A stretch of 39,843 nt of DNA from Mycobacterium sp. E3251 (lineage in GTDB: Bacteria; Actinomycetota; Actinomycetes; Mycobacteriales; Mycobacteriaceae). The notes beneath the pieces were generated by a model. That model was given only the letters and a program-made list of their open reading frames with translations, was not told the origin of the DNA and did not search any database. The stretch lies in contig NZ_LZJF01000164.1 of assembly GCF_001666835.1 (NCBI RefSeq), positions 1 to 39,843 on the forward strand. Reading direction: 5' to 3'. The translations under genes and the position numbers were made by a program. Of the stretch, positions 16,722 to 24,559 are shown one piece after another (the first letter of the stretch is position 1; the number at the start of each line of letters is the position of its first letter).

Positions 16722-17329
16722 CACTACCGGACGACCGCACTGCCAGAGCGCGGATCCGCGACGAAGCGCTGCGACTGATCGCCGACCGTGGCCCCGACGC
16801 GGTCTCCCTGCGCGACATCGCGACCGCGGCGGGCGTCTCACCGGCCCTGCTCATCAGGCACTATGGCTCGAAGGACGGGCTGATCGAGGTCGTCGACAGT
16901 CACGTCGTCGCGACCTTCGAAGCGGTGCTGACCCGGATGACCGAGCAGACCGCCATGGTTGGGCTCGAGCCCACCGCGGTGCCGAGCCTGCTCGACGGCC
17001 TGGCCACCTACCTGCCCCCGGACTCGGCGATCCCGGCGTACCTGAGCCGACTGTTGATCACCGGGGGCCGCGCGGGCTCGGCATTGTTCGACCGGCTCTT
17101 CCGGCTCAGCCGCGCCACTCTGGACGCGATGGTTGCGGCCGGAACGGCCAGCCCCGGCGCGGACGCCGAGGTGCGCGCGGCGTTCCTACTCGTCAATGAC
17201 CTCGCGGTGCTGACGCTGCGCCCCCGCCTGGCCGAAGTCCTCGGCACGGATCCGCTCTCGGATGCGGGAATGCGGCGGTGGGCCGGCGAGGTGTTTGCGA
17301 TCTATCGCGACGGACTCAGCAGCGGTTGA
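16712..17329 (+). CDS. TetR-family transcriptional regulator
   Basis: About 205 residues. The N-terminal helix-turn-helix is clear (ALRLIADRGPDAVSLRDIA, then AAGVSPALLIRHYGSKDGL); the C-terminal ligand domain is not assignable. A GTG at 16712 lies seven bases after TACAAT and suits a leaderless start; the GTG at 16706 adds two residues. It probably represses itself and the reductase gene that begins 20 bases past its stop. The inducer is unknown. Confidence 0.88.
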   Translation: MHSPLPDDRTARARIRDEALRLIADRGPDAVSLRDIATAAGVSPALLIRHYGSKDGLIEVVDSHVVATFEAVLTRMTEQTAMVGLEPTAVPSLLDGLATYLPPDSAIPAYLSRLLITGGRAGSALFDRLFRLSRATLDAMVAAGTASPGADAEVRAAFLLVNDLAVLTLRPRLAEVLGTDPLSDAGMRRWAGEVFAIYRDGLSSG

Positions 17330-17348
17330 CCGAGAAATGGAGGTAAAG

Positions 17349-17825
17349 GTGTCCAGCACAACATTTTTCGCTAGCGCCGGCGCGCACCTGCTGCGCTCGC
17401 GTCGACTCATGCGCGCACCCGTCTGGCTCTATAAGGCCCGCGCCGGCGCGCTGTTCGGCTCGCGCTTGCTGATGCTCGAGCACATTGGCCGCAAATCGGG
17501 CGCGCCGCGCTATGTGGTGCTGGAGGTGGTCGGTCACCCCGCACCGGAGACCTACGTCGTCGCCTCCGGTTTCGGCCGAAAGGCGCAGTGGTTCCGCAAC
17601 ATCGAGGCCAACCCGCGGGTCCGTGTCTACGCCGGCAGCCGCGCGCCCCGGCGCGCCATCGCGCGCATCCTCGACCAACAGGAGGCCGACCGCGCGCTGG
17701 CCGCCTACGTCAGCCGTCATCGCAAGGCCTGGGAACAGATGCGGCCGGTCCTGGAGGAAACGCTCGGCGTTCCGATCACCGAGACCGACACCCCGCTGCC
17801 GCTGGTCGAGTTGCGCCTCGACTAG
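17349..17825 (+). CDS. Deazaflavin (F420)-dependent nitroreductase-family protein
   Basis: A 158-residue member of the split-barrel deazaflavin-dependent reductase family (DUF385, related to Ddn). The HIGRKSGAPRYVVLEVV strand pair and the GRKAQWFRNIEANPRVRV segment are the family's cofactor-binding signatures. Members use F420H2 to reduce quinones, nitro compounds or related substrates; the substrate here is unknown. The GTG at 17349 has GGAGGT four bases upstream; an open frame extends further 5' into the TetR gene but has no initiation signals. It is probably cotranscribed with the TetR gene. Its stop overlaps that of the convergent DoxX-like gene. Confidence 0.88.
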   Translation: MSSTTFFASAGAHLLRSRRLMRAPVWLYKARAGALFGSRLLMLEHIGRKSGAPRYVVLEVVGHPAPETYVVASGFGRKAQWFRNIEANPRVRVYAGSRAPRRAIARILDQQEADRALAAYVSRHRKAWEQMRPVLEETLGVPITETDTPLPLVELRLD

Positions 17826-18178
17826 TTGCGGTCGGGGCCCTTCGCCGTCATCACGGCGAACGTGGCCAGGAACATTGCCGCGGGGAGGGCGTTGACGACC
17901 TTGTCGCGCACCCGGATGTGCGCGCCGAGCGCCAGGACGAAATAGACCGTCAGCATCAACGTCGTCACCCGCGCCAGGACGGGGAACCGGGTGACCGACA
18001 GCAAGCCCACGGCGGCCGCCCCCTTCACCGCCGGCAGCACCGGCCGAACGTTCTCCGGCAACCCGACGTCATCGAGAACCTTCCTGATGGGCGCCACCTG
18101 GACGCCGCACAAGACGGCGTCCACGGCGTGGAAGGCGCCGAGCGCCACGTAGGTCTTCGGCGAAGTGAAAAGGCTCAT
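17822..18178 (-). CDS. DoxX-like small membrane protein
   Basis: A 118-residue protein with about four hydrophobic segments, similar in layout to the DoxX-like family of small four-helix membrane proteins. It starts nine bases after the SPFH gene stop, so it probably belongs to the NfeD-SPFH operon. In mycobacteria, DoxX has been tied to a membrane oxidoreductase complex with SodA, but this homologue is distant and its role is open. Its stop codon overlaps that of the convergent reductase gene by three bases. Confidence 0.75.
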   Translation of the reverse strand: MSLFTSPKTYVALGAFHAVDAVLCGVQVAPIRKVLDDVGLPENVRPVLPAVKGAAAVGLLSVTRFPVLARVTTLMLTVYFVLALGAHIRVRDKVVNALPAAMFLATFAVMTAKGPDRN

Positions 18179-18187
18179 CGGGCAATC

Positions 18188-19324
18188 CTATTGGGCCAGC
18201 TGCGGCGGCGTGCCGTCCACCGGTTGGCGGGCGCTCGCTTCGGCCTTGGCCACCGCCTGGGCGATCGCGGGATCGGTTTCGGTGGAGAACCAGTCGGCGA
18301 TCTCCGCGTCATCCGATTCGGCTGCGTGTTGAGGTGTGTCGTCGACCGGGGAGGGCTCGAACCGGAACACTCCGTCCTGCCCCGGGGTGCCCAGCATTCT
18401 GGTGAACCCCTGCAGCGCCGCGTTGAAGTCGCTCGGCACCACCCACACCTTGTTGGCGTCACCGCGCGCCATCTCCGGGAGGGTCTGCAGGTACTGGTAG
18501 GCCAGCATCTCCGGGGTGGGCCTGCCGGCCTTGATCGCGGCGAACGTCTTCTCGATGGCCTTGGCCTGCCCCTGTGCCCGCAGGTACGCCGCGGCGCGCT
18601 CACCCTGCGCGCGCAGCATGCGGGACTGCCGGTCGGCCTCGGCGGCCAGGATCGCGGCCTGCTTGGCACCCTCGGCGGCCAGGATCTGCGCCTGCTTGGC
18701 GCCTTCGGCCTGTGTGATCGCGGCCTGCCGGTTCCCTTCGGCGGTGAGGATCATCGCCCGCTTCTCGCGGTCGGCCTTCATCTGCTTTTCCATCGACGCC
18801 TGGATGGACGGCGGCGGGTCGATGCTGCGCAACTCGACCCGGGCGACCCGCAGGCCCCACCGGCCGGTCGCCTCGTCGAGCACGCCGCGCAATTGACCGT
18901 TGATCTGATCGCGTGAGGTCAGCGTCTGCTCGAGCGTCATGCCGCCCACCACGTTGCGCAGAGTCGTGGTGGTGAGCTGCTCGACGCCGACGATGTAGTT
19001 GCTGATCTCGTAGACGGCCGCCTGCGGGACGGTGACCTGGAAGTAGACCACGGTGTCGATGTTGAGGGTCAGGTTGTCCTCGGTGATCACCGGCTGCGGC
19101 GGGAATGACACCACCCGCTCACGCAGGTCCACCCGCGCGCGGACCCGGTCGATGAACGGCACCAACAACGTCAACTGACCACTGACCGTCCGGCTGTATC
19201 GACCCAGCCGCTCGATCACCGCGGCCTCCGCCTGCGGTATCAGGGCCACCGACTTGGCGACCACGACAATGGCGAATATCACCAGGACGACCAACAACAC
19301 CAAACCAGCAACCGCACCTTGCAC
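18188..19324 (-). CDS. SPFH/band 7 (stomatin-like, QmcA-type) membrane protein
   Basis: A 378-residue counterpart of Rv1488. One N-terminal membrane helix (about 5-25) is followed by the SPFH/band 7 domain (GRYSRTVSGQLTLLVPFIDRV, VDLRERVVSFPPQPV). Then comes a long Ala/Gln/Glu-rich coiled coil made of repeated AEGAKQAAIL-like units at about residues 200-255. Such proteins form large ring assemblies at the membrane and scaffold microdomains, usually with an NfeD partner, as here. The GTG at 19324 has AAAGGAA about six bases upstream. It sits between the NfeD and DoxX-like genes on the same strand. Confidence 0.92.
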   Translation of the reverse strand: MQGAVAGLVLLVVLVIFAIVVVAKSVALIPQAEAAVIERLGRYSRTVSGQLTLLVPFIDRVRARVDLRERVVSFPPQPVITEDNLTLNIDTVVYFQVTVPQAAVYEISNYIVGVEQLTTTTLRNVVGGMTLEQTLTSRDQINGQLRGVLDEATGRWGLRVARVELRSIDPPPSIQASMEKQMKADREKRAMILTAEGNRQAAITQAEGAKQAQILAAEGAKQAAILAAEADRQSRMLRAQGERAAAYLRAQGQAKAIEKTFAAIKAGRPTPEMLAYQYLQTLPEMARGDANKVWVVPSDFNAALQGFTRMLGTPGQDGVFRFEPSPVDDTPQHAAESDDAEIADWFSTETDPAIAQAVAKAEASARQPVDGTPPQLAQ

Positions 19325-19373
19325 GGCAGTTCCTTTCTCTACCAGGGTCTCTGGCGACGTCCTCGCACGGCCG

Positions 19374-19811
19374 TTATGGACCGCTCTTGAAGACCACCGC
19401 CGTGGCGCCGTCGATCTGCAAGACGGTCACCGACTCCCCCGGTTCGTAGACATCCCCCTCGTTGAGCGGACGCGCGGTCCACACCTCGCCGTCGAGCTTC
19501 ACCCGCCCATCGTCGCGGGAGATCCGCTCGAGCACCAGCGCGTTTTTTCCCTGCAGCGCCTCGATGCCCAGTTGCGTCGCGGGCGGGGGTGTCAGTCGTC
19601 GCCGCAGCGCGGGCCGGACCAACACCAGCAGCAGGACGGAGACGACGAGGAACACGATCCCGTCCGCCCAGCCGGGCCAGTCCGTCAGCCAGCTTGTGAT
19701 TGCGGCGGCCAGCGCACCGCCGCCGAGCATCACCAAAAACATATGGCCGGTGAGCGCCTCCGCACCGGCAAGCACCAGCGCGAATATTAGCCAAAGCACC
19801 GCGGCGTGCAT
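19374..19811 (-). CDS. NfeD-like membrane protein, partner of the SPFH protein
   Basis: A 145-residue protein with two to three hydrophobic helices and a C-terminal OB-fold domain (about 85-145, with GRVKLDGEVWTARPL and PGESVTVLQIDGATAVV), the short NfeD type. It corresponds to Rv1487. NfeD proteins act with SPFH scaffolds in membrane organisation. The ATG at 19811 is six bases after TATTCT, so it is probably leaderless, and the length then matches the homologue. A longer frame to 19853 would overlap the divergent promoter. Confidence 0.88.
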   Translation of the reverse strand: MHAAVLWLIFALVLAGAEALTGHMFLVMLGGGALAAAITSWLTDWPGWADGIVFLVVSVLLLVLVRPALRRRLTPPPATQLGIEALQGKNALVLERISRDDGRVKLDGEVWTARPLNEGDVYEPGESVTVLQIDGATAVVFKSGP

Positions 19812-19817
19812 GCGGCC

Positions 19818-19860
19818 AGAATACGCGTGATCCGCCTTTGCCGGGCAAAACAACTACACT
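19818..19860. promoter_or_regulatory. Divergent leaderless promoter pair
   Basis: On the minus strand TATTCT (19823-19818) precedes the NfeD ATG by six bases. On the plus strand TACACT (19855-19860) precedes the GTG at 19869 by eight bases. The whole 57-bp gap therefore holds two back-to-back promoters. Confidence 0.5.
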
Positions 19861-19868
19861 GCGGAATC

Positions 19869-20792
19869 GTGTGGTGTCCCAGTGTCTCGCTGTCCTTGTG
19901 GGCCAACGCCTGGCTCGCAGGCAAGGCCGCGCCCGACGACGTCTTGGACGCGTTATCGGTATGGGCGCCAAAGCAATCGGTCACCGCGTATGATGCGGTC
20001 GCCGCCGGTCACACCGGGCTGCCGTGGCCCGATGTGCACGACGCCGGAACGGTGACGCTGCTGCAGACGCTGCGCGCCGCGGTCGGCCGGTCGGCGCCCA
20101 CTCCGGACGGCCCGGGCCGGTTGCGCGGGACGATCAACATGCTTTTGCCCGTGCCCGGCGACGTGCGCGGGCTTGCCCCGGGAACACAGTTCGAGCGCGA
20201 CGCCCTGGCCGCGGGTGAGGCGATCATCATCGCCAACCCACACGATCCCGCCACCGCCGTCGGGCTGGTCCCCGAGTTCTCCTACGACGAAGAGCCGGAG
20301 GACTTCCCTGAACTGTGCGCATTGTCCTGGACGGTGTACTCGCTGCCGGGCGCGCCGGTTCTCGACCACTACGAGCTCGGCGACGCGGAATACCAACTGC
20401 GGTCGGCCGTGCGGTCGGCCGCCGACGCGCTTGGCGCCATCGGGCTGGGAACGGCCGCGGCCGACATCGACGATCCGCGGGGACTCGTCGAGCAATTGCT
20501 GGAATCCACACGGCAGCACCGGGTTCCCGAACACGCGCCGACCCGGGCGCTGCGGGTGCTGGAGAACGCGGCGCACGTCGACGCCATCATCGCGGTCAGC
20601 GCCGGACTCAGTCGATCACCCGACTCCCCCGAGCGGTTCACCGCTCCGGTCGTCGCCGGTCCGGAGCCGTTTGGCACCCAATCCTCTTCCGAGGCCCAAA
20701 TCGCCAGCGACGCGCTGCGGCCGCTGACCGGAGTGGTGCGTTCGGCGCGGATGGCGGCCGTCACCGCGATCTTGCACTCGGCGTGGGGCTGA
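19869..20792 (+). CDS. Conserved mycobacterial protein of unknown function (Rv1486c-like)
   Basis: A 307-residue protein without membrane segments or a signal peptide, corresponding by position to Rv1486c. I see no catalytic motif that I can name. Visible traits are an N-terminal region with tryptophans (WANAWLAG, LSVWAPKQ), a PGDVRGLAPGTQF segment near residue 100, and a charged DEEPEDFPEL stretch near 140. The GTG at 19869 is chosen from the leaderless -10 spacing; an upstream in-frame ATG lies inside the divergent NfeD gene. Its stop codon abuts the hemH stop with no gap. Confidence 0.82.
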   Translation: MWCPSVSLSLWANAWLAGKAAPDDVLDALSVWAPKQSVTAYDAVAAGHTGLPWPDVHDAGTVTLLQTLRAAVGRSAPTPDGPGRLRGTINMLLPVPGDVRGLAPGTQFERDALAAGEAIIIANPHDPATAVGLVPEFSYDEEPEDFPELCALSWTVYSLPGAPVLDHYELGDAEYQLRSAVRSAADALGAIGLGTAAADIDDPRGLVEQLLESTRQHRVPEHAPTRALRVLENAAHVDAIIAVSAGLSRSPDSPERFTAPVVAGPEPFGTQSSSEAQIASDALRPLTGVVRSARMAAVTAILHSAWG

Positions 20793-21803
20793 CTAGCCGA
20801 ATTCGGACGCGACGCAATGCGGCGGACGGCACGGCGCGCCGTCGACGCTGGCCAGACAACCGGGCACCGGGTCGGGGCCGGCCACCCGGGCCGGCTCCCG
20901 GCCGGTGCGCAGTTCATCGATGAGATCGGCGGCCAGCCGGGCGAATCGGCGATCGGCATTGGGTGTGGCGGCCCTGGCGAACACCAGCCCCGCCGCGTCG
21001 GCTTGGGCGCGCAACTCCTCGTCGAGATCCCAGACCACCTCGATGTGGTCGGCGACGAACCCGATCGGGCAGACGATGACGGCCTCGGTGCCCGCCGCGG
21101 CCAGCGCCGTGAGATGGTCCTCGACGCTGGGCTCCAGCCACGGCACCTGCGGTGGGCCCGAACGCGACTGCCAGGCCAGATCGAAATCGGAATAACCCGC
21201 CGCGGCCGCGACAAGCCTTGTGGCATAGGCGACTTGACGGCTGTAGAGCCTCGGGCCGAGGCGCTGGTCAGCGGCCACCGGAACCGAATGGGCGGTGAAC
21301 ACCAGGCGTGCGCCATCGGGCACGCTCCGCGCCGCGTCCGCGACGGCACCGGCGAACATCTCGACGAAGAGCGGGTGGTCGAAATATCGCCGCAGCTTGA
21401 CCAGCTCGGGCGCGCCGGGTCCGGCGGCGCTGCGCGCCCGGGCGATGTCTTCGGTGTACTGCGTGCAGCCGGAGTAGCCGCTCCACGCCGACGTGGTGAA
21501 CACCGCGGCCCGCCGAACACCGTTGTCGCGCATGGCCGCAACCGCGTCTTCGACGTAGGGATCCCAGTTGCGGTTGCCAAAGTAGATCGGTAGATCCAGT
21601 TCCGCCCGGAGCTCGGTGATCAGGGCGCGGTTGATCCCATTGATCGGTGACACCCCACCGAAATGCAGGTAGTGCTCTGCGACCTCGTCCAGGCGTTCGG
21701 GCGGCACGTTGCGCCCGCGGGTGACGTTCTCCAGGAACGGCCGCACCTGCTCGGGCCCCTCCGGCCCGCCGAAGGACAGCAGCAGGACGGCATCGAAATC
21801 CAT
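20793..21803 (-). CDS. hemH: Coproporphyrin/protoporphyrin ferrochelatase
   Basis: A 336-residue ferrochelatase, the counterpart of hemZ (Rv1485). It inserts iron into a porphyrin; in actinobacteria the substrate is thought to be coproporphyrin III. Conserved parts are LLLSFGGPEGPEQV at the start, HFGGVSPINGIN, and the catalytic-His segment VFTAHSVP. A later FVADHIEVVWDLDEE carries the acidic metal pathway. A Cys-containing C-terminal stretch (PGCLASVDGAPCRPPHC) may ligate an Fe-S cluster, as reported for some actinobacterial enzymes. It starts six bases after the inhA stop. Confidence 0.95.
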   Translation of the reverse strand: MDFDAVLLLSFGGPEGPEQVRPFLENVTRGRNVPPERLDEVAEHYLHFGGVSPINGINRALITELRAELDLPIYFGNRNWDPYVEDAVAAMRDNGVRRAAVFTTSAWSGYSGCTQYTEDIARARSAAGPGAPELVKLRRYFDHPLFVEMFAGAVADAARSVPDGARLVFTAHSVPVAADQRLGPRLYSRQVAYATRLVAAAAGYSDFDLAWQSRSGPPQVPWLEPSVEDHLTALAAAGTEAVIVCPIGFVADHIEVVWDLDEELRAQADAAGLVFARAATPNADRRFARLAADLIDELRTGREPARVAGPDPVPGCLASVDGAPCRPPHCVASEFG

Positions 21804-21809
21804 TGCAGC

Positions 21810-22619
21810 CTAGAGTAACTGGGTGCTGGCGCCGCCGTCGGCGAAAATGATGGTGCCGGTGGTGGCCGGCAGCCAGTCCGAGAGCAGGGCGCACACCGTC
21901 TTGGCGACCGGCGTGGGGTCTTTCATGTTCCAGCCGATCGGGGCGCGCTGGTCCCAGCCCTCTTCCAGCAGCTGCATCTGGGCGCCGGCCTCCTCACCGA
22001 GCGCACCGCCGACGATCGCGCTCATCGCCAGCGTCCGGATGGGGCCCGCCGCAACGAGATTCGAGCGCACCCCGAACTTGCCCGCCTCGCGGGCGACGAA
22101 CCGGTTGACCGATTCGAGCGCGCTCTTGGCCACCGTCATCCAGTTGTAGGCCGGCATGGCCCGGCTGGGGTCGAAGTCCATGCCGACGATGGACCCGCCG
22201 GGGTTCATGATCGGCAACAGCGCCTTGGCCAGCGACGCATACGAATACGCGGAGATGTGGATGCCCTTGGAGACGTCCTCATACGGCGCGTCGAAGAACG
22301 GGTTGATGCCCATCCCGGTCTGCGGCATGAAGCCGATCGAGTGCACCACGCCGTCCAGCTTGTTGCCCTCACCGATCTCGGCGGTGACCCGCTCGGCGAG
22401 GCTGTTGAGGTGCTCCTCGTTCTGCACGTCGAGTTCGATCAGCGGGGCCTTCTCCGGCAGCCGGTCGGCGATGCGCTGAATCAGGCGCAACCGGTCGAAC
22501 CCGGTCAGCACCAACTGCGCCCCCGCCTCCTGGGCCGCCTTGGCGATGTGAAACGCGATCGACGAGTCGGTGATGATCCCGGAGACCAGAATCCGTTTGC
22601 CGTCGAGCAGTCCTGCCAT
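21810..22619 (-). CDS. inhA: NADH-dependent enoyl-ACP reductase InhA
   Basis: The 269-residue FAS-II enoyl reductase of mycolic acid synthesis and target of activated isoniazid. The start GLLDGKRILVSGIITDSSIA and the active-site run MPAYNWMTVAK (Tyr158, Lys165 by the usual numbering) are intact. The residue corresponding to Ser94, in HSIGFMP, is serine, the susceptible form. The ATG at 22619 gives the exact known length; an upstream open frame runs into fabG1 and is not used. It lies 29 bases after fabG1 and is followed closely by hemH. Confidence 0.98.
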   Translation of the reverse strand: MAGLLDGKRILVSGIITDSSIAFHIAKAAQEAGAQLVLTGFDRLRLIQRIADRLPEKAPLIELDVQNEEHLNSLAERVTAEIGEGNKLDGVVHSIGFMPQTGMGINPFFDAPYEDVSKGIHISAYSYASLAKALLPIMNPGGSIVGMDFDPSRAMPAYNWMTVAKSALESVNRFVAREAGKFGVRSNLVAAGPIRTLAMSAIVGGALGEEAGAQMQLLEEGWDQRAPIGWNMKDPTPVAKTVCALLSDWLPATTGTIIFADGGASTQLL

Positions 22620-22648
22620 GTCCGTCCTTAATGTCTTCGTGGTTGAAC

Positions 22649-23416
22649 TCAGTGGCCCATGCCCATGCCGCCGTCGACCGGGATGACCGCGCCGGCGATG
22701 TAACCCGCATCCTCGGATGCCAGGAAGCTGACCGCCCCGGCGACGTCCTCGGCGGTGCCGACCCGCTTGGCCGGGATGAATTCCAGTGCGCCCGCCTGGA
22801 TCCGCTCGTCCAGCGCGCGGGTCATCTCGGTGTCGATGTAGCCGGGGGCGACCACGTTGGCGGTCACCCCGGCCTTGGACAGCTCCCGGGAGATCGAGCG
22901 GGCCATGCCGATCAGGCCGGCTTTGGCGGCCGCGTAGTTGGACTGGTTGCCGATGCCCCACATCCCGGACACCGACCCGATGAAGATGATGCGGCCGAAC
23001 CGCTTGCGTTGCATGCTGCGCGACGCCCGCTGGGCCACGCGGAACGCCCCGGTGAGGTTGGCGTTGATGACCTCCTCGAAGCGATCCTCAGTCATTCGGA
23101 TGAGGAAGGCGTCTTTGGAGATGCCGGCGTTGGACACCAGCACCTCGACCGGACCCTGGTGCTCCTCGACCTCTTTGAACGCGCGGTCGACCGCGTCGTT
23201 GTCGGTGACGTCGCACACCACGCCGAACAGCCCCTCGGGCGCCCCGGATCCGCGATGCGTGACGGCGACCTTGTGGCCGTCGGCCGCCAGCCGCCGCGCG
23301 ATCGCCAGACCGATTCCCCGGTTTCCGCCCGTCACCAGGACCGAACGGGATACGAATGCGGGTTTGCCGCCGTCGGCGGCACTTTCGGTGGTGTTCTCGG
23401 TGGCCGTGTCAGTCAC
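22649..23416 (-). CDS. fabG1: 3-oxoacyl-ACP reductase FabG1 (MabA)
   Basis: The NADPH-dependent ketoacyl reductase of the FAS-II cycle, 255 residues, about eight more than in M. tuberculosis, with the extra residues at the N-terminus. TGGNRGIGLA is the cofactor loop. The catalytic residues are Ser148, Tyr161 and Lys165 (GSVSGM, NYAAAK). The GTG at 23416 lies seven bases after the TAGGTT hexamer, so it is leaderless as in M. tuberculosis. It leads the fabG1-inhA-hemH unit. Confidence 0.97.
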   Translation of the reverse strand: MTDTATENTTESAADGGKPAFVSRSVLVTGGNRGIGLAIARRLAADGHKVAVTHRGSGAPEGLFGVVCDVTDNDAVDRAFKEVEEHQGPVEVLVSNAGISKDAFLIRMTEDRFEEVINANLTGAFRVAQRASRSMQRKRFGRIIFIGSVSGMWGIGNQSNYAAAKAGLIGMARSISRELSKAGVTANVVAPGYIDTEMTRALDERIQAGALEFIPAKRVGTAEDVAGAVSFLASEDAGYIAGAVIPVDGGMGMGH

Positions 23417-23422
23417 CCCGTC

Positions 23423-23428
23423 AACCTA
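23423..23428 (-). promoter_or_regulatory. fabG1-inhA -10 element (leaderless, TAGGTT)
   Basis: On the minus strand GCTAGGTTGACGGG precedes the fabG1 GTG. It closely copies the M. tuberculosis promoter where resistance mutations map. Counted from the GTG, position -15 is C and -8 is T, the wild-type bases. Confidence 0.75.
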
Positions 23429-23551
23429 GCGCCTGGGCTTCGCGTGGTTGAAATCGCCTCGTCCGCGAGCGCAATGACACTGCGAAATTCTGGGCCGAAA
23501 ATAGCAGTCTGACTACGCTCGCGCGCCGGGGCCGACGAGCAAACGGAACAA

Positions 23552-24559
23552 CTACGTCGGCAGGCGGCGGTTGATGAGCAGCGCCGCCAGCGCCGCCAAC
23601 GCCAACACCAACGCACCCAACCGCACCCAGCCCACGCTGGCGTCGCCTTTGATCGTCTCGTAGCCGATCTGCTGCTGCAGCGTCGCGTACACGTTTTTCA
23701 GCTCGGCCAAACTACCGGCGCTGTACCAGCTCCCGCCGGAGAGCTCGGCGACCTTCTTCATCGTGGAATCGTCGACGGGCACCGGCTGGCGCTGGTCATT
23801 GATCTCGACGAAGCCATACGGGGTGCCGAACGAAATCGTCGAGATGGGCACACCCTGGTCTTTGGCCGTGCGCGCGGCCGTGAACGCGCCCTTCGGGTTG
23901 TCCGGGTTGGTCGGCATCGTCTCCTTGCCGTCGGAGAACAACACGATGCGCGCCGGCGGCGGCTTGTCGCCTCCCCCGATCACCGCGCCCACCGTCGCGA
24001 TGGCCTGCAAAGCGGTGAAGATGCCCTCGCCCGTGGCGGTGCGGTCGGCGAACTGCAGCTTGTCCAGCCCGTTCTTGGTCGCGTCCCGGTTGGTCGTCGG
24101 TTGCACCAGCACGGTGGCGGTCCCCGCATACTCGATCAGCCCCAGGTTGATGCCAGGGGTCAGCTCGTCGGCGAACTGCTTGGCCGCCTCCTGTGCGGCC
24201 GCCATCCGATTGGGCTGCACGTCGGTGGCTCGCATCGACTGCGACACGTCGATCACCAGCATCACCACCGCGCGGTTGCGCGGAATGCGGACGTCGTGCG
24301 TCGGCCCGGCCATCGCGATGGTGAACAACACCAGCGACGCCACCAGCAGCATCGCCGGGACATGCCGCCAGCGCGAAGGCCGTTGGGGCGCAACGCTTTC
24401 CAACAGCTCCATGTTGGCGAATCGCAGCATCCGGCGCTGTCGCGCCAGCTGCATGAGGACGTACATCGCGGCGAGCCCAGCGACGACGAGCAGGAACAGA
24501 AAGAACCACGAGTGTTCGAAGCCCGACAAGGACATCGGGCCGAGGAGCGGCAATGTCAC
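23552..24559 (-). CDS. VWA-domain membrane protein (BatA/Rv1481-like)
   Basis: A 335-residue protein with two N-terminal membrane helices (about 16-35 and 65-83). A von Willebrand factor A domain follows, with the MIDAS motif VIDVSQSM near residue 102. One helix near the C-terminus ends in RRLPT. It matches Rv1481 in length and place. MoxR, DUF58 and VWA proteins form chaperone-like membrane systems acting on envelope proteins. The GTG at 24559 overlaps the DUF58 stop by four bases (GTGA). An ATG eight codons later (24535) is possible. Confidence 0.92.
   Translation of the reverse strand: MTLPLLGPMSLSGFEHSWFFLFLLVVAGLAAMYVLMQLARQRRMLRFANMELLESVAPQRPSRWRHVPAMLLVASLVLFTIAMAGPTHDVRIPRNRAVVMLVIDVSQSMRATDVQPNRMAAAQEAAKQFADELTPGINLGLIEYAGTATVLVQPTTNRDATKNGLDKLQFADRTATGEGIFTALQAIATVGAVIGGGDKPPPARIVLFSDGKETMPTNPDNPKGAFTAARTAKDQGVPISTISFGTPYGFVEINDQRQPVPVDDSTMKKVAELSGGSWYSAGSLAELKNVYATLQQQIGYETIKGDASVGWVRLGALVLALAALAALLINRRLPT

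Noticed and set aside
19806..20792. Longer start (ATG 19806) for the gene at 19869
   Set aside because: It would run through the divergent promoter and into the NfeD coding region, while the GTG at 19869 is correctly placed behind TACACT.
21810..22961. 383-residue reading frame upstream of InhA
   Set aside because: The first 114 residues overlap fabG1 in another frame; InhA has a fixed 269-residue length from 22619.
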